Shown here piece by piece: positions 27,840-36,407 of a stretch of 64,000 nt of DNA. The stretch is from Pseudoflavonifractor_A sp022772585. GTDB lineage: Bacteria > Bacillota > Clostridia > Oscillospirales > Oscillospiraceae. The number at the start of each line of letters is the position of its first letter. The stretch's first letter is position 1. The notes below the pieces were generated by a model. That model saw only the letters and a program-made list of their open reading frames with translations. It did not search any database and was not told the origin of the DNA. The stretch covers positions 15,472-79,471 of the forward strand of contig NZ_JBQHUB010000010.1 in the NCBI RefSeq assembly GCF_052065415.1. The letters run 5' to 3'. The position numbers and the translations under genes are program-made.

Positions 27840-28319
27840 TCACGACCTCCGGAAAGGGGGAAAATGATGGGTGCGGCGGCGGAACACGGTCCACATCCGC
27901 ATTACCGAGGACACCAGCAGGATGCCCAGGGCCAGTGCGCCGGCCAGGCCCAGGGTATGCATGCCGCGGCTGATGAAAAGGGCGGTCTCGCCGTGGATGG
28001 CGTGCTCCATGGTGTAGTAGATGCCGGCGCCGGGCACCAGCGGGAAGATGGAGATGAGCAGGTAGGAGGTGGCGGGGCATTTGCGCAGCCGGGCCATCAC
28101 CTCGCAGTAGACCGACAGGGCAAGGGAGGCCAGGAAATAGCGCACGATCTCCCCGGGGATCCAGGGGGCGGCCAGCAGATAGACCAGCCAGCCCACCGCG
28201 CCCCCCAGGGCGGAGATGGGGATCTCCCGGCCGTGGATATTAAAGGTAACGGCAAAGGCCACGCAGCCCACAAAGGCGTACAGGCAGGGCAGAAAATAAG
28301 AGGGGGTGAACAGTTCCAT
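27840..28319 (-). CDS. Threonine/serine exporter, ThrE C-terminal-type subunit (second pair)
   Basis: 159 residues, four or five helices, DUF3815/ThrE_2 type (ISIFPLVPGAGIYYTMEHAIHGE). Paralogous to the gene at 13667 with only moderate similarity, so an old duplication. Lies 10 bp after its partner; SD GGAGGTGA. Confidence 0.85.
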   Translation of the reverse strand: MELFTPSYFLPCLYAFVGCVAFAVTFNIHGREIPISALGGAVGWLVYLLAAPWIPGEIVRYFLASLALSVYCEVMARLRKCPATSYLLISIFPLVPGAGIYYTMEHAIHGETALFISRGMHTLGLAGALALGILLVSSVMRMWTVFRRRTHHFPPFRRS

Positions 28320-28329
28320 GGTTCACCTC

Positions 28330-29178
28330 CTACAGCGCGGGCGCCAGGGTCAGCACGAAGCCGGTGCCCAGGGCGATGGCGGTGGCGATGAGCAGGGCCT
28401 CCACCGTCTTGTTGACGCCGGAGGTCAGGTCTCCCGACATGATGTCCCGCATGGCATTGGTGAAGGCGATGCCCGGCACCAGGATCATCAGCGCGCCGAT
28501 GATGATGAAGTCCAGATTCTCCCCCAGGCCGCTTTGTACCAGCAGCAGGGCGCACAGGGCGGAGACCGCTCCGCCTGCCAGGGTGCGGACGAAGGAGTTG
28601 GCCCGCAGGCCGCCCATGAGCCACAGGCACAGGCCGATGGCCACGCCGCACAGTCCGCCGCACAGGGCGTCCCGCAGGCTGCCGCCGAAGAACATGGAGT
28701 AGGCTCCGCCGCCGGCAAAATCGGCCAGGAGCATCACGGGAAGAGGATAGACGAAGTGCCGCTTCTGGATCTGGTCCAGGCGGTCCAGTGCGGCGGCAAG
28801 GGGCGGCGGATCCTGTACGGTCTCCCGGCAATATTCGTTGAGGGATTCCAGCAGGGAGATGTCGGTGCCGTGGGCGGGGATGCGCCGGATCCGGGTGTGG
28901 GCGTGGCCGGTGGTATCGGTAAAGCTGATGATGAGACAATTGGGGATGGCAAAGACCTCTCCGGTGGTGACGCCGTAGGCCTGAAGGATGTACTGTACCG
29001 ATTCCTCCACCCGGTAGATCTCGGCCCCGGTCTCCATCAGGCGGAACCCAAGCTCCGCCGCAAGATCCAGAAGCTGGTCGTAATCAAAATTCAAAGTGGA
29101 TGATACCTGCCTTTCCGCTGCGCCGCAGGACGCGGCGATCTGCCGGCAGAGCAGTAAGCTCTGGGTGACATAACGCAT
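28330..29178 (-). CDS. Threonine/serine exporter, ThrE N-terminal-type subunit (second pair)
   Basis: Up to 282 residues, DUF1212/ThrE type: LGFRLMETGAEIYRVEESVQYI then five helices with LMILVPGIAFTNAMRDIMSGD. The ATG at 29178 has no good SD; a TTG at 29094 (LNFDYDQLLDL) with AGGT upstream gives a length closer to the first copy and may be the true start. First gene of a five-gene run to the DUF4358 gene. The gap 29179-29281 shows nothing clear. Confidence 0.83.
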   Translation of the reverse strand: MRYVTQSLLLCRQIAASCGAAERQVSSTLNFDYDQLLDLAAELGFRLMETGAEIYRVEESVQYILQAYGVTTGEVFAIPNCLIISFTDTTGHAHTRIRRIPAHGTDISLLESLNEYCRETVQDPPPLAAALDRLDQIQKRHFVYPLPVMLLADFAGGGAYSMFFGGSLRDALCGGLCGVAIGLCLWLMGGLRANSFVRTLAGGAVSALCALLLVQSGLGENLDFIIIGALMILVPGIAFTNAMRDIMSGDLTSGVNKTVEALLIATAIALGTGFVLTLAPAL

Positions 29179-29281
29179 ATCAGGTTAGAGCTTACCTCTT
29201 TTTGACGTGGGAGGCAAGAGAAAAGTTGAAGGGAAGAGAAAATTCCATCTAATTGTGAAAAGCAGACAAAAAAGAACCTGT

Positions 29282-29674
29282 TTACATGGCGGAATCGCCG
29301 AAATCCACCGCCCGACGCTCCCGTACCAGCTCTTCATAGAGCTGGTAGAAGGACCAGCCGGCGTTGCCGGGAGTCACCACCGCCTTGTACACCGAGCGGG
29401 GGACACCCGCCTTGAGGAGGGCGGAGAGCACCTGGTCCAGCACAGGGCCCCGGAGCCCGGCAAAGACCATGATGCTGTCGGGGATGGAGCCGCCGCCGGC
29501 GTCCTCCGGCGCGGGCACGTCCAGCCCGGCAAAGGAGCCTACGGCGCGGGAGAGCAGGTCGGGTGTGATGACCTTGATGCGCAGGCCGAAGCGGATAAAG
29601 ACCAGCTTGGCCCTGGAGGCCTCGGCCTGGGGGCCGGCGCAGTAATAGAGAACAAGACCGCGGGGAGCGGGCAT
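29282..29674 (-). CDS. DUF3783 protein
   Basis: 130 residues. The C-terminal two thirds fit DUF3783: DSIMVFAGLRGPVLDQVLSA, LLKAGVPRSVYKAVVTPGN and the helix after AGWSFYQLYEEL. The role is unknown; members are small cytoplasmic proteins in Clostridia and Bacilli. SD AGGAGGG before ATG 29674. Confidence 0.8.
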   Translation of the reverse strand: MPAPRGLVLYYCAGPQAEASRAKLVFIRFGLRIKVITPDLLSRAVGSFAGLDVPAPEDAGGGSIPDSIMVFAGLRGPVLDQVLSALLKAGVPRSVYKAVVTPGNAGWSFYQLYEELVRERRAVDFGDSAM

Positions 29675-29743
29675 AGAGATCCCTCCTGATTTTGATTTTT
29701 GACAGGGGCAGGGCGCACCGGCTGACCCCTTCTTTTCGGGGGC

Positions 29744-31060
29744 TCAGTCCACCAGCTTGGCGTTGGGATAGACGCGTTCCATCCGCTCGTCGGGGAAATG
29801 CCGGTCCAGAAGGGTGGTGACGGCGTTCTGGGGGGCGGCGGGATCGGTGTGCCGCTGGGTATAGCGGGCCAGGGCCAGGGAGGAGACCGCCATATTGCAG
29901 ACCATGAAGAGCAGCAGTGCCCATGTGCCGATCCGGCCGACGCGGACTGGGATGCGTTCGATGAGGCCGGAGAGCCGGGGGTAGATGAGCTTGAGCCACA
30001 CCACCGCCGCGATGCCCCAGAAGAAGCAGTAGAGCAGGTTGATGCGCCCGCCCAGGTTGAAGGGGAGGTGGCTGTAGTCCCAGAAGATGGTGCCGAATAC
30101 CAGCTCGGTAAAGACGCTGCAGGCGTACTCATAGGCGCCGCCCAGCACCGTGCCGGCAAAGAAGATGGCGCCGTCCCGGCGGTCCTTGTACCGGTAGAGA
30201 AGGGCGGTGAGCATCACCGCGCCCAGGCCCCACACCACGCTGAAGGGGCCCCACACCACGCTGGAGCGGCTCATCCAGACGCCCATGGTGTAGCGGCAGA
30301 AGAAGGTCTCGATCACGTCCCCCAGAAAGGCGGCGATGACGAAGAGCCACACCAGTTTGGAAAAGCAGCAGCCCCGGGCAAACACGCGGGGGCCGGCGTC
30401 TTCTTCCTTTTGGGCGGCTGTTCCGCCCTCCAGGTTGGGATAGGCCCGCAGGACGCGGCGCTGGATGTGCCGGGTGATGGCGTTGCCGAAGTTGTCTGAG
30501 ATATTGCGGAAATCCTCCTGCAGCTCCAGCAGGCGGCGGACCTGCACCCGGAGCTGGAGCATGGTCACCAGGGAGAGGAAGGAGTCCAGTACCAGCGCGC
30601 CCAGCACGGCCAGCAGCACGGCCCGGCCCACCGGGAGGAGGATCAGGGCGAGCAGCCGGGCAAAGAGCGGGTCACCCACCCGGACGCACACCACCGCCAG
30701 CACGCCCCACAGTGCCAGCAGAGGGATCGACACGTGACCCTGGAACTGGAAGCGGCGGTGAGAGAAGTCCCACCATTTGCGGTGGAGGAAGCGCTCCAGC
30801 AGCCAGCCGGTGAGAAAGATCAGAAAGGCGGAGAGCAGCGCGCCCCCCAGGAAGAGGAAAAAGACCTGCCCGGACAGCTCGCCGAGGAAGAGGGTGAAGA
30901 GCACCCCGGCCGTACCGTAGATGGGACAGAAGGGCAGGGTAAGGAAGCCGGTATTGACAAAGGTGTGCCGCCGCAGGGCAATAAACACCACTCCGGCGCA
31001 CCAGCCCAGGAAGGAGTAGATCAGGAAAAACCAGCTCAGCTCATAGAGAGAATAGATCAT
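29744..31060 (-). CDS. CmpB-type multi-pass membrane protein, internally duplicated
   Basis: 438 residues, about ten helices. Two copies of the ABC_trans_CmpB unit (PF06541) are visible: FLGWCAGVVFIALRRHTFVN with FCPIYGTAGV near the N-terminus, and FLGDVIETFFCRYTMGVWMS with WGPFSVVWGLGAV after residue ~235, joined by a coiled-coil-like cytoplasmic stretch (VQVRRLLELQEDFRNISDNFG). Databases call these putative ABC transporter permeases, but no ATPase is nearby and transport is unproven. Confidence 0.8.
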   Translation of the reverse strand: MIYSLYELSWFFLIYSFLGWCAGVVFIALRRHTFVNTGFLTLPFCPIYGTAGVLFTLFLGELSGQVFFLFLGGALLSAFLIFLTGWLLERFLHRKWWDFSHRRFQFQGHVSIPLLALWGVLAVVCVRVGDPLFARLLALILLPVGRAVLLAVLGALVLDSFLSLVTMLQLRVQVRRLLELQEDFRNISDNFGNAITRHIQRRVLRAYPNLEGGTAAQKEEDAGPRVFARGCCFSKLVWLFVIAAFLGDVIETFFCRYTMGVWMSRSSVVWGPFSVVWGLGAVMLTALLYRYKDRRDGAIFFAGTVLGGAYEYACSVFTELVFGTIFWDYSHLPFNLGGRINLLYCFFWGIAAVVWLKLIYPRLSGLIERIPVRVGRIGTWALLLFMVCNMAVSSLALARYTQRHTDPAAPQNAVTTLLDRHFPDERMERVYPNAKLVD

Positions 31061-31075
31061 GGAAGCATCCTTTCA

Positions 31076-31771
31076 TCAGAGGGCGGCGGACTCCACGCCG
31101 CAGACGGTAAGTACCCCCTCCCGCACGGTGAAGCGCACATCCACGCCGCCGAAGGCCAGGCCGTAGACCCGGTCGGGGTCGCTGTGGTAGGTGGGGCGCG
31201 GATCGTGGGAGAGCACGCCCATCAGGGCCTCCCGCCGGTCCTCCGGCACCAGGGCGAGCCAGCGCTGGGGGAACTCCACCTCCAGCAGCCGGGGGGACAA
31301 CCCGGCGGTAAAGCCGGCGGAGGCCTCCGGATGGCTGTCGGCATAGGGAATATAGGGCTTGATGTCGTAGATGGGGGTGCCGTCCATCAGGTCGGCCCCC
31401 GCCACGTGGAGGACGGGACCCAGCTCCGGGTCCTGCCTCACCCCCTCCAGCCGGACGCAGGACAGGCCGATGGGATTGGGACGGAAGGGCGAGCGGGTGG
31501 CGAATACCCCCATACGGGCGTTACCCCCCAGCCGGGGCGGGCGCACGGTGGGGGACCATTTCTCCCGCACCGCGCCGGAAAACTGCCAGATGAGCCAGAT
31601 GTGGGAGAAGTCCTCCAGCCCACGCAAGGCGTCGGGATTGCGGTACTCCGGCTCAAAGACCACGTCGGCCTTCAGGGCATCCACCAGGCCGCTCTGGCGG
31701 GGAACGCCGAATTTGGTGGGGAAATCGCTGCGGATGCGGGCGATGACATGGATACAATGGTTCTCGCTCAT
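31076..31771 (-). CDS. trmO: tRNA (N6-threonylcarbamoyladenosine37-N6)-methyltransferase
   Basis: 231 residues. TsaA/TrmO beta-barrel enzyme that uses S-adenosylmethionine to methylate t6A37 in tRNAs reading ACY codons. Signatures: FPTKFGVPRQSGLV, LEDFSHIWLIWQF, ATRSPFRPNPIGLSCVRL, DGTPIYDIKPYIPY and the C-terminal DPRPTY. SD AAAGGAG before ATG 31771. Confidence 0.93.
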   Translation of the reverse strand: MSENHCIHVIARIRSDFPTKFGVPRQSGLVDALKADVVFEPEYRNPDALRGLEDFSHIWLIWQFSGAVREKWSPTVRPPRLGGNARMGVFATRSPFRPNPIGLSCVRLEGVRQDPELGPVLHVAGADLMDGTPIYDIKPYIPYADSHPEASAGFTAGLSPRLLEVEFPQRWLALVPEDRREALMGVLSHDPRPTYHSDPDRVYGLAFGGVDVRFTVREGVLTVCGVESAAL

Positions 31772-31800
31772 GGAAGTGCTCCTTTTCTCGCAAGTAGGGT

Positions 31801-32070
31801 TCAGGGCCGCTGCCAGAGGACCACATGGACGGTGTCGCCGGGCTGCTTGCCGATCCGGGCGCGGATGTCCTTCCGGACGCCGATGATGTGGCCGGGCGTG
31901 CCCATACGGACCAGGCTGCCATCATAGGGAACGCCGTCAAACTCGGCGTGGACCTTCACCCGGCCCGCGCCGAATTTGGCCCGCACGTCAAAGGGAAATT
32001 CGACATAAGCGCCGTCTATGTCCGGCACTTTGCGAATCACCGCGTCAAATTCATAGCGGTTGGGATTCAA
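31801..32070 (-). CDS. DUF1905 protein
   Basis: 89 residues, all-beta DUF1905 with FDAVIRKVPDIDGAYVEFPFDV and the ending KQPGDTVHVVLWQRP. Function unknown. TTG start at 32070 with GGAAGG about 7 nt upstream. The following 160 bp up to the GNAT gene hold no confident feature. Confidence 0.8.
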   Translation of the reverse strand: MNPNRYEFDAVIRKVPDIDGAYVEFPFDVRAKFGAGRVKVHAEFDGVPYDGSLVRMGTPGHIIGVRKDIRARIGKQPGDTVHVVLWQRP

Positions 32071-32231
32071 ATGGCTTCCTTCCTTTCCGGCCGGACGGGG
32101 CGGGATGGTACTGCCGCGCGCCCCCTCCCGGACGGCACTGTATATAAGATGTCCCGATCGTCCATGGAAGTACTTCTCTTTTTCTGGAAGTGATCCGGAT
32201 CACAGGGGTCCCAAAGATCATGGATGCGGCT

Positions 32232-32783
32232 CTACGGCGCAAGCTCCAGCCGCATCAGCACCAGCTCCTGCCACCGGCCGTCCCGTGTGCGGAAACCTCT
32301 CGGGTTTCTCCCGTACCCGGCAGAGCCGGCGCTCCTGTAAAGCGCGATGGCGCCGGTGTTCGTGCTGACCACATTCAGCTCGATCTGTGCATAGCCCGCC
32401 TGTTTCGCGCACTGGATACAGGCGTCTGTCAGCGCACGGCCGATCCCCTTTCTCCAATACGCCCTGTCTACGCTGATCCCGAGATCAGCGCGGTGCTTTA
32501 CTTTATCCATTGTTCCCACCGGCTCGATACCGGCCGTTCCCGCCAGCTGTCCGTTGACAAACGCGCAGAGCTCCACCGCGCTGTTGCTCTCTTCCTGCTC
32601 AATGAGAAACTGACGCTCCTGAGCAAGATCAAAGCTGTTTTCATCCGGATAGGTCAACAGGTGTTCCGTCTGCTCATGGGTCAAACAGAAGATATCATAT
32701 ACAGCCTGAGCGTCGGAGGCTTCCGCGTTTCTCAGCAGGCATTCGTTGCCGTCATTTAATACGATCACATTTCTGTATTTCAT
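32232..32783 (-). CDS. GNAT family N-acetyltransferase
   Basis: 183 residues. Acetyl-CoA site in ISVDRAYWRKGIGRALTDACIQ and the C-terminal ALYRSAG...GRNPRGFRTRDG block. Substrate unknown. ATG 32783 has AAAGGT 8 nt upstream. The gene begins 11 bp after the recombinase stop at 32795; by the island model it was originally the gene directly downstream of rlmD and is the first host gene left of the island. Confidence 0.88.
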   Translation of the reverse strand: MKYRNVIVLNDGNECLLRNAEASDAQAVYDIFCLTHEQTEHLLTYPDENSFDLAQERQFLIEQEESNSAVELCAFVNGQLAGTAGIEPVGTMDKVKHRADLGISVDRAYWRKGIGRALTDACIQCAKQAGYAQIELNVVSTNTGAIALYRSAGSAGYGRNPRGFRTRDGRWQELVLMRLELAP

Positions 32784-32794
32784 CGTTTTACCTT

Positions 32795-34486
32795 TCAAGC
32801 TCGGAGACGGTGGCCTCTTGTCATCAGGACAACCGTCTCAACTTGTGTATCATTGTCCAAACTCAAACTCATATCTTCCTCAATAATCGGGAGCTTGAAT
32901 TTGATGGACTTGAGCCACTGTCCGTTGGGCTGGCGTTCCTCATATATCTGGATTTCGGAAATCAATGCTTCCATGATCTGCCGCTTTTCCTGCTCGCTCA
33001 TGACGGCGTATAGCTTGTCGAAGTAGATCAGCACCTTGTAGATGTTATCCCCGGTGAGCTTTTCCGCTTCGATTGCCATTTTCTTTGCTCTGGCGGCGAT
33101 CAGCAGTTTTTCTGTATCCTCGATTTTATCATACATCTTGTAAAGCCGATCATCAAGGTCTGCCTTGCGTTTGTAGTAGTGTTTATCGTCCGGGTCAAGG
33201 GAATCTATTTCCTCCATCAGCTTTGATTTCACAGAATAGCTCTGCCGGAGCTGTTTTTCGTAATTGACGATCTCCTGTTCAATGGCGGCAGTGTCCACCT
33301 TCATGTTGATTTTTTCCTGCATCATGGCGGCAAACTTGGGATTGCTGACCAGCTTGACAATGACCTCTGCCACAGCACTGTCCAACAGTTCCTCGTGAAT
33401 CTGCTTTCGATAATCGCACTTGTGCCCACGGGTCATAGTGCGGTGCTTGCAGCCGTAATAGAAGAAATCCTTGTACTTCGTTCCATCGGACTTATGTTTG
33501 ATGCTCTTGTTGCCATACATCCCGGCTCCGCAGATTGGGCATTTGACAATACCAGACAGAAGATGCACCTTGGTGTCCTTGCCACGGTTCACATGTTCAT
33601 ACTTTTCAGCCTGCGCCAGCAGCTTGACCTGTGCTTCGTGCCAGAGTTCTTCTGATACGATCCCCTCATGCAGGCCGTCCACCAACAAATAATCGTCCTG
33701 CTCCACAAGCCGGTAATCGTTCCTGGTGCCATGCACCTTCTCCGTTCTGCGTCTACCATAGGCGATTTTCCCACAGTACACAGGGTTTTTCAGTATTCTC
33801 CGGATAAGGGCCGCATCGAATAGCGGATTTTTGCCGTTCTGTCGCTGGATTTTGTGAATACCATGTTGGTCAAGATATTTGGCAAGACCATTTGCACCCA
33901 TGTCGGTATGCACATACTGATCGAAGATCACACGGATTGCAGCCGCTTCTTCCTCGTTGATGAAAAGTTGGCCATTTTCCAGCTTGTAGCCATAGGGCGC
34001 AAATCCGCCGTTCCATTTGCCCTCACGAGCCTTCTGGATTCTGCCCTCCATTGTTTGGACACGGATGTTTTCTCGCTCAATCTCCGCAACGGCTGACAGA
34101 ACAGAGATCATCAGTTTTCCGGCATCCTTGGAAGAATCAATCCCATCCTCCACACAAATCAGATTGACGCCGAAATCCTGCATGACCTGCAAAGTGGACA
34201 ATACGTCTGCTGCATTTCTGCCGAAGCGGGACAGCTTGAACACCAGCACAAAGGAAACACCATCTTTCCCGGACTTTATATCTTCCATCATGCGGTTGAA
34301 CTCCGCTCTGCCCTCAATGGATTTACCCGACTTCCCGGCATCCTCATACTCACCGACTATCTCATATTCATTATACTCGGCAAAGGCTTTCATTCTGGAT
34401 TTCTGGGCATCCAGAGAGTATCCGTCGATCTGCATGGCGGTGGATACTCTTGTATAGATATATACTTTTGTCTTTTCTTTTTTCAT
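32795..34486 (-). CDS. Large serine recombinase of element A
   Basis: 563 residues. Resolvase domain with catalytic Ser in YTRVSTAMQ (S15), KLSRFGRNAADVLSTLQ, then the recombinase domain (GFAPYGYKLENGQLFINEEEA), zinc ribbon (VKCPICGAGMYG...C...C) and a coiled-coil C-terminus. The last ~14 residues after QVETV lie beyond the attachment site: VVLMTRGHRLRA is what a native RlmD end looks like, so the gene now ends in host sequence. Expected to integrate and excise element A. SD GAGGAT before ATG 34486. Confidence 0.92.
   Translation of the reverse strand: MKKEKTKVYIYTRVSTAMQIDGYSLDAQKSRMKAFAEYNEYEIVGEYEDAGKSGKSIEGRAEFNRMMEDIKSGKDGVSFVLVFKLSRFGRNAADVLSTLQVMQDFGVNLICVEDGIDSSKDAGKLMISVLSAVAEIERENIRVQTMEGRIQKAREGKWNGGFAPYGYKLENGQLFINEEEAAAIRVIFDQYVHTDMGANGLAKYLDQHGIHKIQRQNGKNPLFDAALIRRILKNPVYCGKIAYGRRRTEKVHGTRNDYRLVEQDDYLLVDGLHEGIVSEELWHEAQVKLLAQAEKYEHVNRGKDTKVHLLSGIVKCPICGAGMYGNKSIKHKSDGTKYKDFFYYGCKHRTMTRGHKCDYRKQIHEELLDSAVAEVIVKLVSNPKFAAMMQEKINMKVDTAAIEQEIVNYEKQLRQSYSVKSKLMEEIDSLDPDDKHYYKRKADLDDRLYKMYDKIEDTEKLLIAARAKKMAIEAEKLTGDNIYKVLIYFDKLYAVMSEQEKRQIMEALISEIQIYEERQPNGQWLKSIKFKLPIIEEDMSLSLDNDTQVETVVLMTRGHRLRA
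32820..32839 (-). other. Attachment site 3 (element A / host junction)
   Basis: Minus strand GAGACGGT (32839-32832) followed by TGTCCTGATGAC. A reversed copy, ACCGTCTCC (32811-32803), completes a dyad 20 bp away, as expected for a serine-recombinase attB half. Confidence 0.65.
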
Positions 34487-34586
34487 CTCACGATCCTCAT
34501 TCGTGCCACAGCCATGGCACCTTTATGTATCCTTACTCCGAAGCTCTTTCGGAGTAAGTTTGGACAATTATTGCACGATTATTATA

Positions 34587-34781
34587 TCATGCCGTTTTAG
34601 TTTTTTCAATAGTGTCCTCTGGCTGTTCGGGAATATTTGTAGCTCCGGCAGTTTCTTTCCCTAAACAATTCGGCGGCTCTGGAAGGTTGTCAATGTCCAG
34701 AACCGCCGCATATTTTTCTATTAAGTTGGCAAGCAAATCAGCAAAGCCGCTCCACTCATCCTTATTCCAATCCGCTATAAT
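34587..34781 (-). CDS. Small conserved mobile-element protein, apparent ATT start
   Basis: 64 residues from an ATT codon six nt after a perfect AGGAGG; the first in-frame conventional alternative is a TTG well inside. It overlaps the end of the relaxase gene by 20 bp, so coupling is likely. The helix FADLLANLIEKYAAVLD resembles FINVLAQILIKYAAAEKE in the small protein at the same place in element B (49639-49821), which supports its reality. The tail is Pro/Glu/Thr-rich. Function unknown; position before the recombinase suggests an accessory role. Confidence 0.55.
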   Translation of the reverse strand: MIADWNKDEWSGFADLLANLIEKYAAVLDIDNLPEPPNCLGKETAGATNIPEQPEDTIEKTKTA

Positions 34782-35751
34782 GGTTTACCTCCTGTTTCTT
34801 ACTGCCACGCTGTGTGTACGCCTGGATGATCTCCGGAGGGATACGATCAAGAATCCCTTTCACCCGTTCATAATCGCTTTGCAGCCTTGCCTCCTGTAAC
34901 TTCTTGACGGTACTCTGCTGCTGGCTCTTTTCCAGATCTTCCGTCAGATCATCGTTTTTCTTTTTCAGCGCCTTTTTCTCGGACTCAGCTGTGGTAAAGC
35001 ACCTCTGATATTTCTTCATCTGCGTTTCCATCGCCGCAACATCCGGGATATATTTCTCCAGAAATGCGGCAATCTGCGCTGTCCGCTCCTTATAGTTGGT
35101 GAATTTCACATCGGAGAGCATGGCGTCCAACTTCTCCATCTGTTTTGTCAAACGGGTCATCTGTTTGAACACTCTCGGCGGGATATGGTCACGGCCAGTC
35201 TCACTGGCACTCTCGCCACGCTCCAATACCGGATACTTCCTGACCATGTGTTCCCAGAACTTGTCCTGCCACTGGGTCATCTTTTTGCGGTTGCCCAGAA
35301 TCTCCTTGGCACACAACCGCTTGTCCTCGGTCAGCGGGACAAAAGAAAGGTGCATATGGGGCGTTTTCTCGTCCATATGCACCACGGCGGATATAATGGT
35401 TTCAGGGGATTGGTTCTGTCGGATAAACTCCAACGCTTCATTGAAGAATTCCTTGATATCAGCCCGTTTCTTGCCCTTGAAAAACTCCGGGCTTGCGGTG
35501 ATCAGAGCTTCTACCACACGAACACTGTCGGAGCGGGTACGGCATCCGGCTGCGGCAATCTGCCGTTCGGACTCTGCCCGGTACTTTCTTTCCGGCTTAA
35601 CAAGGTGGAAATTCAAATGGCTCCGGCTGATGTCCACATCGGGATTGCTGGCATATTTCTCTTTGGTTCGCTCATTATGGGCTTCGATATTACCGATCTC
35701 CGGTCCCTTATACTTGGCAAATCTCAAAATAGCAAACTGTCCTTTTTCCAT
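34762..35751 (-). CDS. MobV-family relaxase (Mob/Pre)
   Basis: 329 residues. Mob_Pre domain: N-terminal GQFAILRFAKYKG, NERTKEKYASNPDVD, and the metal-binding HMDEKTPHMH (H125-H134) that defines MobV relaxases. The rest is coiled coil (TAESEKKALKKKNDDLTEDLEKSQQQ). It would nick oriT and lead the strand into a helper conjugation system. ATG 35751 follows AGGGCGGG and overlaps the stop of the upstream gene as TAATG. Confidence 0.88.
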   Translation of the reverse strand: MEKGQFAILRFAKYKGPEIGNIEAHNERTKEKYASNPDVDISRSHLNFHLVKPERKYRAESERQIAAAGCRTRSDSVRVVEALITASPEFFKGKKRADIKEFFNEALEFIRQNQSPETIISAVVHMDEKTPHMHLSFVPLTEDKRLCAKEILGNRKKMTQWQDKFWEHMVRKYPVLERGESASETGRDHIPPRVFKQMTRLTKQMEKLDAMLSDVKFTNYKERTAQIAAFLEKYIPDVAAMETQMKKYQRCFTTAESEKKALKKKNDDLTEDLEKSQQQSTVKKLQEARLQSDYERVKGILDRIPPEIIQAYTQRGSKKQEVNHYSGLE

Positions 35752-35966
35752 TATTTTTCCCGCCCTTTCTGCCACACGATGTCGTAGCCCAATACATCAG
35801 CCAGCTCCAAAACTTCTTTATAGCGGATGCTCTCCCGCTGTAACTTGGCAGATAGGTTGGAAACGCTGTCCGACCAGCCGTATTCATCATGCAGCAGGTC
35901 AACTACTTCCTGCATCGTCATTCCGGCACGGATGATCTGTGCTTTGATTTCGTTACGTACATTCAT
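35751..35966 (-). CDS. Small helix-turn-helix-like protein ahead of the relaxase
   Basis: 71 residues, DUF6471/XRE-like: AQIIRAGMTMQEVVDLL, then LSAKLQRESIRYKEVLELADVLG. Overlaps the relaxase start by 1 bp. Such proteins are probable regulators or relaxosome partners. Start ATG 35966 lies 11 nt from GGAGG; an ATG at 35984 overlaps that SD. Confidence 0.7.
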   Translation of the reverse strand: MNVRNEIKAQIIRAGMTMQEVVDLLHDEYGWSDSVSNLSAKLQRESIRYKEVLELADVLGYDIVWQKGREK

Positions 35967-35998
35967 ATTGATAAAGTCCTCCATAAAATATCATTGTT

Positions 35999-36046
35999 GA
36001 TTCGGTGCACACTCTGCGCTTCAAAGTAGAGCAGATATACCGAATC
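35999..36046 (-). other. Candidate oriT of element A
   Basis: Inverted repeat GATTCGGT/ACCGAATC (35999-36006, 36039-36046) directly upstream of the HTH-relaxase pair, with a partly self-complementary interior. MobV oriT sites usually lie just upstream of mob and contain such repeats. No nick site can be assigned. The stretch 36047-36324 shows no gene. Confidence 0.4.
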
Positions 36047-36324
36047 GTGAAAAAACTGCAATCTCTGAAATCCGTTCAGAATTTCTCCTGTGATGTCCTG
36101 TCCATATCTGACCATATCCCACTTTACTGTTCCGTGTGATTTGGGCTGGGACAGTAAAAACACCCACCATTCCGTAAACACGGTACACGATTCAGAGAAG
36201 CGCGATTCCGTGAAATCATTTCGTCCTGCGGTCAAAAACTTGCCTGTTTCCACTACCATTGCGAATCCATATCCCAAAACAGGTCTTTACGGATGCTTCT
36301 GCCAAAAGGAAGTGAGATGGGCTG

Positions 36325-36390
36325 AAAAGTACATGTACCAAGTGTACTTTCGTACCGTAGTACATTTGGTACGGGTGGTACATGTATTTT
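36325..36390. other. Large imperfect palindrome, candidate replication origin or operator
   Basis: Nested inverted repeats built from GTACATGTACC, GTACCAAGTGTACT and AGTACATTTGGTAC, GGTACATGTA, 18 bp past the end of the primase/helicase gene. Iteron-like GTAC spacing suggests protein binding. Confidence 0.45.
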
Positions 36391-36407
36391 CGGGTCACTT
36401 TCACTTT

